From the NCBI GenBank assembly GCA_002771745.1, contig PCUL01000090.1, forward strand, positions 1 through 36,699: a DNA stretch of 36,699 nucleotides, written 5' to 3'. Position numbers and translations under genes: made by a program. Below are positions 34,175 through 36,699 of this stretch, one piece after another. Each line of letters begins with the position of its first letter. Position 1 is the stretch's first letter. The DNA comes from Bacteroidetes bacterium CG18_big_fil_WC_8_21_14_2_50_41_14 (GTDB lineage: Bacteria > Bacteroidota > Bacteroidia > Bacteroidales > F082). Under the pieces are notes generated by a model. The model ran no database searches. It saw nothing but the letters and a program-made list of their open reading frames with translations, and was not told where the DNA came from.

Positions 34175-34603
34175 TTAGTTTACTTCTAATTCAATTAGTG
34201 TATCGTCTTGTAATACAGAATCCCCCGGCTGAACTTTAATTGTTCTGATAATACCTGACTTTTCGGCGAGCAGTTTATTTTCCATTTTCATGGCTTCATA
34301 AACAAGCAACTTATCGTCTTTGGCCACTTCGTCTCCTACTTTTACAAACACTTGTAAAATGTTTCCTGGCAGGGGGGCTTTAATTTTGAAAAGCACATCT
34401 GATGTTTTGGCAATCTTGTGCGCATCTTTGGGTCTTGAAATGGCCGAACGTACTAAAATGGGAGTTTTGGAAGTGCGCTCTTCTTTGTGAAGTTCTACGT
34501 TAAACGAGGTACCGTTTACATCAATTTTCGCAGAGCCATCCTCCAATTTTTTTATTTCAACTTCGTAGTTATTTCCGCTTATGGTGAACTTGAATTTTTT
34601 CAT
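34175..34603 (-). CDS. mmdC: Biotin carrier subunit of the decarboxylase
   Basis: Carries carboxybiotin from the carboxyltransferase to the membrane subunit. The 142 residues include a C-terminal biotinyl domain with the EAMKMEN motif; the biotinylated Lys106 lies 36 residues from the end, the usual distance. The middle has a Pro/Ala/Lys-poor linker much shorter than in classic MmdC proteins. The N-terminal 60 residues (KFTISGNNYEVEIKKLEDG...) are the small domain common in carriers of this kind. Located between the OadG-like gene (54 bp upstream) and mmdB (15 bp downstream). Confidence 0.92.
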   Translation of the reverse strand: MKKFKFTISGNNYEVEIKKLEDGSAKIDVNGTSFNVELHKEERTSKTPILVRSAISRPKDAHKIAKTSDVLFKIKAPLPGNILQVFVKVGDEVAKDDKLLVYEAMKMENKLLAEKSGIIRTIKVQPGDSVLQDDTLIELEVN

Positions 34604-34657
34604 TTGACTAACATTTTTCGGGGTTTATTAAAACCTGATGGTGATTTAAAGGATAGG

Positions 34658-35008
34658 TTATCGGCTAAAGGTATGAATTCCGTAGATTTTTGAGCTCCAG
34701 GGTGAGTACACCTTCGATACCCGTTTTATGGTGATCACATCGCTTTCATCATCGTGTAAATCGCGACATAAAAAAATGGCTAAGGCGATGGCAGCAGCCT
34801 CTTCTCCTGTGACCTCTATTTCTGTTTCCTGATTGGATAGTTTACCTGCTTGGGCAAGCCTTCGGCGGGTTTTCCAGGCGAGAACCTTGCCCAGGTATAA
34901 AAAAGTATAGTAGAGGATCAACAAGGCCGTAAATACGATGGTATAACCTATCACGGCAATAATGCCGCCCTCTAAAATCAATTCTGGAATTTGAAATATC
35001 AAGTGCAT
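34658..35008 (-). CDS. OadG/MmdD-like small membrane subunit
   Basis: Assembles the decarboxylase by binding both carboxyltransferase and beta subunit in known systems. The 116 residues have one N-terminal membrane helix (about 15-40, GGIIAVIGYTIVFTALLILYYTFLYLG), then a basic stretch (WKTRRRLAQAG) and an acidic-to-hydrophobic segment (TGEEAAAIALAIFLCRDLHDDESD), a layout typical of Bacteroidota OadG-family proteins. The C-terminal tail ends in SPWSSKIYGIHTFSR, as expected for this family. It lies 20 bp after mmdA, in the operon. Confidence 0.85.
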   Translation of the reverse strand: MHLIFQIPELILEGGIIAVIGYTIVFTALLILYYTFLYLGKVLAWKTRRRLAQAGKLSNQETEIEVTGEEAAAIALAIFLCRDLHDDESDVITIKRVSKVYSPWSSKIYGIHTFSR

Positions 35009-35028
35009 ATCTTTATTGATTCACAAAG

Positions 35029-36588
35029 TTATAATGGAATGTTGGAATGTTTCTTCGGTGGGTTGATGTCCTTTTTTGAGGCCAGTGTACGCAACGCACG
35101 GATAATTCTAAATCTGGTATTCCGGGGTTCAATCACGTCATCAATATAACCGTAAGCAGCAGCCTCGTATGGGTTGGCAAATTTTTCACGGTATTCTTCC
35201 TCTTTCAGGGCAACATAGCTCAATTTCTCTTCTTCGGTGGCAAGTGTTGACACATAAGTCCCTTCCAACACTTCGATGGCTCCTTTGGGACCCATGACAG
35301 CAATTTCGGCCGTTGGCCAGGCATAGTTGAGGTCGCCCCTAAGTTGTTTCGAACCCATCACATCATGGGCACCACCATAGGATTTTCGCAAGGTAATAGT
35401 CACTTTAGGAACCGTAGCTTCTCCGTATGCAAACAACAATTTGGCGCCATGAATGATGATGCCACCATATTCTTGTGCACTACCGGGCAAAAATCCGGGA
35501 ACATCCACAAAGGTGACAATGGGAATGTTGAAAGCATCGCAGAAACGGACAAAACGCGCGGCCTTTCGTGAGGCATTGATGTCGAGTACTCCTGCCAAAA
35601 AGTTGGGCTGATTGGCCACAATGCCTACCGGACTTCCGTTAAATTTGGCAAACCCTGTGATGATATTTTGCGCGTAATTCCTCTGCACTTCCATAAATTC
35701 ACCATAATCTACCACGGAGTAAATCACGTCTTTTACATCGTATGGAATGTTGGCATTGTTGGGTATAATTTCGTTCAGTAAATCTTCTTTACGGTCTATG
35801 GGATCGGTACATTCAGTGGTGATGGGATCTTCCAGGTTGTTTTGAGGCAGGAAGGTCAGCAATTTACGAATTAACAACAGCCCTTCTTCCTCATCTTCAG
35901 CAATAAAATGGGCCACACCTGATTTTTTGCCATGTACATCCGGTCCGCCGAGGTCTTCGGTGGTGATGTCTTCCCCGGTAACGGTTTTGGCCACTTTTGG
36001 TCCGGTAACAAACATGTAACTGTTCTGTTTGCTCATCATGATGAAGTCGGTCAGGGCCGGCGAATAAACTGCCCCACCCGCGCAAGGGCCAAATACGGCT
36101 GAAATCTGTGGAATCACCCCGGAGGCCATAATGTTTCTCTGAAAAATTTCAGCATATCCGGCCAAACTCCGCACCCCTTCCTGTATCCGGGCCCCACCAC
36201 TGTCGTTGATGCCAATTAAAGGGGCCCCAACCTTCATGGCCTGATCCATTATTTTGCAGATCTTTCGGGCATAGGTTTCAGATAAGGATCCACCAAATAT
36301 GGTAAAATCTTGTGAAAACACATAAACGGTGCGTCCATCGATGGTGCCATGCCCGGTAACCACACCATCCGTTAGAAAAACCTGTTTGTCCAGGCCAAAT
36401 TCAGTTGAGTGGTGGGTAACGAACATATCATATTCTTCAAAGCTGCCTTCGTCCAGTAAAAGGTCAATTCGCTCACGGGCAGTCAGTTTTCCTTTTTTAT
36501 GCTGCGATTCAATCCGCTTTATTCCTCCGCCCATCTTAGCCAATTCGCGTTTGCTTAACAGATGCTGGATACTTTCTTCTATAGTCAT
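35029..36588 (-). CDS. mmdA: Methylmalonyl-CoA decarboxylase carboxyltransferase (alpha) subunit
   Basis: Transfers the carboxyl group from (S)-methylmalonyl-CoA to biotin. The 519 residues fit the propionyl-CoA carboxylase beta/MmdA carboxyltransferase family: [19 protein letters not shown] at the N-terminus, the acyl-CoA-binding GGSLSE...[30 protein letters not shown] and, in the second half, [42 protein letters not shown] with [17 protein letters not shown] and [14 protein letters not shown]. Preceded by a probable epimerase (66 bp) and followed by the OadG-like, biotin-carrier and beta subunits, so a Na+-pumping decarboxylase is more likely than a biotin-dependent carboxylase, which would need a biotin carboxylase gene; none is present here. 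Confidence 0.94.
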   Translation of the reverse strand: MTIEESIQHLLSKRELAKMGGGIKRIESQHKKGKLTARERIDLLLDEGSFEEYDMFVTHHSTEFGLDKQVFLTDGVVTGHGTIDGRTVYVFSQDFTIFGGSLSETYARKICKIMDQAMKVGAPLIGINDSGGARIQEGVRSLAGYAEIFQRNIMASGVIPQISAVFGPCAGGAVYSPALTDFIMMSKQNSYMFVTGPKVAKTVTGEDITTEDLGGPDVHGKKSGVAHFIAEDEEEGLLLIRKLLTFLPQNNLEDPITTECTDPIDRKEDLLNEIIPNNANIPYDVKDVIYSVVDYGEFMEVQRNYAQNIITGFAKFNGSPVGIVANQPNFLAGVLDINASRKAARFVRFCDAFNIPIVTFVDVPGFLPGSAQEYGGIIIHGAKLLFAYGEATVPKVTITLRKSYGGAHDVMGSKQLRGDLNYAWPTAEIAVMGPKGAIEVLEGTYVSTLATEEEKLSYVALKEEEYREKFANPYEAAAYGYIDDVIEPRNTRFRIIRALRTLASKKDINPPKKHSNIPL

Positions 36589-36654
36589 TTTTTTTGTATT
36601 GAGTATTTGTAGTTGTACCTTCCTTAAACAGATGATTTTTTCAAGTGAAAAAAA

Positions 36655-36699
36655 CTATTTGTTTTTATTTTCACAAAGTTCGGTGAGGACGCCAAAGGT
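36655..36699 (-). CDS. mce: C-terminal end of probable methylmalonyl-CoA epimerase (partial)
   Basis: The last 14 codons of a gene entering from the right edge, ending in TAG at 36655-36657. The peptide TFGVLTELCENKNK fits the C-terminus of methylmalonyl-CoA epimerases, which usually end in a GVLxELC motif where the Glu is a metal ligand. It lies 66 bp upstream of mmdA, and mce next to mmdA is a common order. Only 14 residues are visible, so the call depends on motif plus context. Confidence 0.6.
   Translation of the reverse strand, partial: TFGVLTELCENKNK

Noticed and set aside
1-36699. CRISPR array, tRNA, rRNA, IS element or prophage
   Set aside because: No regularly spaced repeats, cloverleaf-like sequence, transposase, integrase or phage structural gene was seen on either strand.

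Overview
The window looks like chromosomal DNA of an anaerobic or microaerophilic fermentative Bacteroidota (Bacteroidales/Marinilabiliales-like; nothing here fixes the genus). Support for this: four proteins end in type IX secretion system (T9SS) C-terminal sorting domains; many genes carry the Bacteroidota -7 box TAnnTTTG and lack strong Shine-Dalgarno sites; the RND pump is fused to an outer-membrane factor; and there is a Na+-pumping methylmalonyl-CoA decarboxylase operon. No rRNA, tRNA, CRISPR array, IS element or phage gene was seen.

Layout, left to right. (1) 1-3300: a type III restriction-like helicase/nuclease whose 5' end is cut by the window edge, then about 300 bp of AT-rich DNA with a possible gene remnant and a repeated 10-mer. 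(2) 3.6-6.0 kb: divergent acyl-ACP thioesterase, with a palindromic element inside its reading frame, and lytic transglycosylase MltF. (3) 6.0-8.7 kb: repeat-bearing spacer, TatA, and a secreted homologue of Porphyromonas peptidylarginine deiminase (PPAD). (4) 8.7-11.9 kb, minus strand: a 39-residue membrane protein, an outer-membrane barrel/SPOR-like protein and lysS. (5) 11.9-22.3 kb, minus strand: three large T9SS cargo proteins and a DNA photolyase. Two of the cargo proteins are paralogous Asp-box proteins on either side of the photolyase. (6) 22.4-24.4 kb: butyrate kinase and phosphate butyryltransferase. (7) 24.7-30.7 kb, plus strand: low-molecular-weight tyrosine phosphatase, a CzcA-type RND pump fused to its outer-membrane factor, and its periplasmic adaptor. 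(8) 30.7-32.7 kb, minus strand: flavin reductase-rubredoxin fusion, a small zinc-ribbon membrane protein and uridine kinase. (9) 32.8-36.7 kb, minus strand: mmdB, biotin carrier, OadG-like subunit and mmdA, preceded at the edge by the last 14 codons of a probable methylmalonyl-CoA epimerase.

Together the genes suggest a fermenter making propionate (epimerase plus sodium-pumping decarboxylase) and probably handling butyryl-CoA by Ptb/Buk. The rubredoxin fusion suggests protection from O2 or NO, the Czc system exports divalent metals, and T9SS places enzymes and adhesins outside the cell. The most notable items are the PPAD homologue with all catalytic and C-terminal-arginine-binding residues in place, the in-frame palindromic insertion in the thioesterase, the internal signal peptide and possible second start in the RND/outer-membrane fusion, and two places where a terminator T-tract runs straight into the -7 box of the next gene.
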